NCBI GenBank assembly: GCA_905479845.1
Contig: CAJQOB010000241.1
Coordinates: 1 to 5,899, forward strand
Direction: 5' to 3'
Origin: an uncultured Flavobacteriales bacterium
GTDB lineage: Bacteria; Bacteroidota; Bacteroidia; Flavobacteriales_D; Crocinitomicaceae
DNA: 5,899 nucleotides
The translations under genes and the position numbers were made by a program. Positions 5,817 through 5,899 of this stretch are shown piece by piece (position 1 is the first letter of the stretch; each line of letters starts with the position of its first letter). Below the pieces are notes generated by a model. It did not search any database. It saw nothing but the letters and a program-made list of their open reading frames with translations, and was not told the DNA's origin.

Positions 5817-5899
5817 TACCTATAACAGCGGCTAAAAAACATAAGAGTGTTCGCTTCGCGAAATCAATTTGGGTATAGAAATCATTCTTATCTTTAAAA
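5817..5899. repeat. Right flank of the abi-like module: imperfect palindrome, cut by the window end
   Basis: TACCTATAA (5817-5825) and CGCTTCGC (5852-5859) are the inverse of the two blocks at 4133-4149. A small hairpin TTCGC-TTC-GCGAA (5850-5862) lies inside a larger one: AAACATAAGAGTG (5837-5849) pairs with CATTCTTATCTTT (5883-5895) in 12 of 13 positions, counting one G-U. The outer arm AGCGGC and TACCTATAAC (5817-5832) has no partner before the window ends. This suggests that the matching end, GCCGCT-GTTATAGGTA, lies just beyond base 5899. The form recalls attC sites of integron cassettes or REP-type palindromes. Confidence 0.6.

Noticed and set aside
5817..5899. Firm call of an integron attC site
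   Set aside because: The terminal bases CTATAAC / GTTATAG do not fit the RYYYAAC / GTTRRRY core sites and no integrase is in the window, so it is listed only as an attC-like or REP-like palindrome.

Overview
The window looks like a chromosomal segment from a member of the Bacteroidota, probably the Flavobacteriales (a Crocinitomicaceae/Fluviicola-like genome would fit, but that is inference). The evidence is a C-terminal type IX secretion sorting domain, a Crp/Fnr relative of the roughly 190-residue Bacteroidota type, several TAnnTTTG-like -7 boxes and mostly absent Shine-Dalgarno sequences.

Layout. Bases 1-498 are the 3' end of a secreted protein with a choice-of-anchor V-like domain and a T9SS tail, closed by a strong intrinsic terminator (515-561). 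A minus-strand block of three genes follows: a conserved Bacteroidota protein of unknown function (1622-2182), a frameshifted Crp/Fnr-family regulator 11 bp behind it (1043-1610), and a small SRPBCC ligand-binding protein (560-982). Between the regulator and the SRPBCC gene lies an FNR-box-like palindrome (1031-1048), centred about 40 bp upstream of the transcription start implied by a near-consensus -7 box. A divergent promoter region (2183-2281) separates this block from a plus-strand pair: a 490-residue lipoprotein (2282-3754) and, one base later, methionine-R-sulfoxide reductase msrB (3756-4133).

From the msrB stop codon onward the character changes. Two minus-strand genes resemble abortive-infection proteins: a HEPN/AbiV-family protein (4221-4907) and a two-helix membrane protein with the GDYFGG-LNP signature of putative AbiC-like proteins (5006-5731). 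A compact intrinsic terminator separates them, so each probably has its own promoter. The pair is bracketed by related sequences in inverted orientation: GCGAAGCG plus TTATAGGTA at 4133-4149, and TACCTATAA ... CGCTTCGC at 5817-5859. The right-hand copy opens a long imperfect palindrome that runs to the window edge.

The most interesting reading is that the two abi-like genes form a roughly 1.7 kb gene cassette. It would lie between structured attC-like or REP-like palindromic sites, inserted immediately after the core gene msrB. The similarity of the flanks and the palindrome are seen directly in the sequence; mobility and anti-phage function are inferred. No stretch longer than 300 bases lacks a gene.
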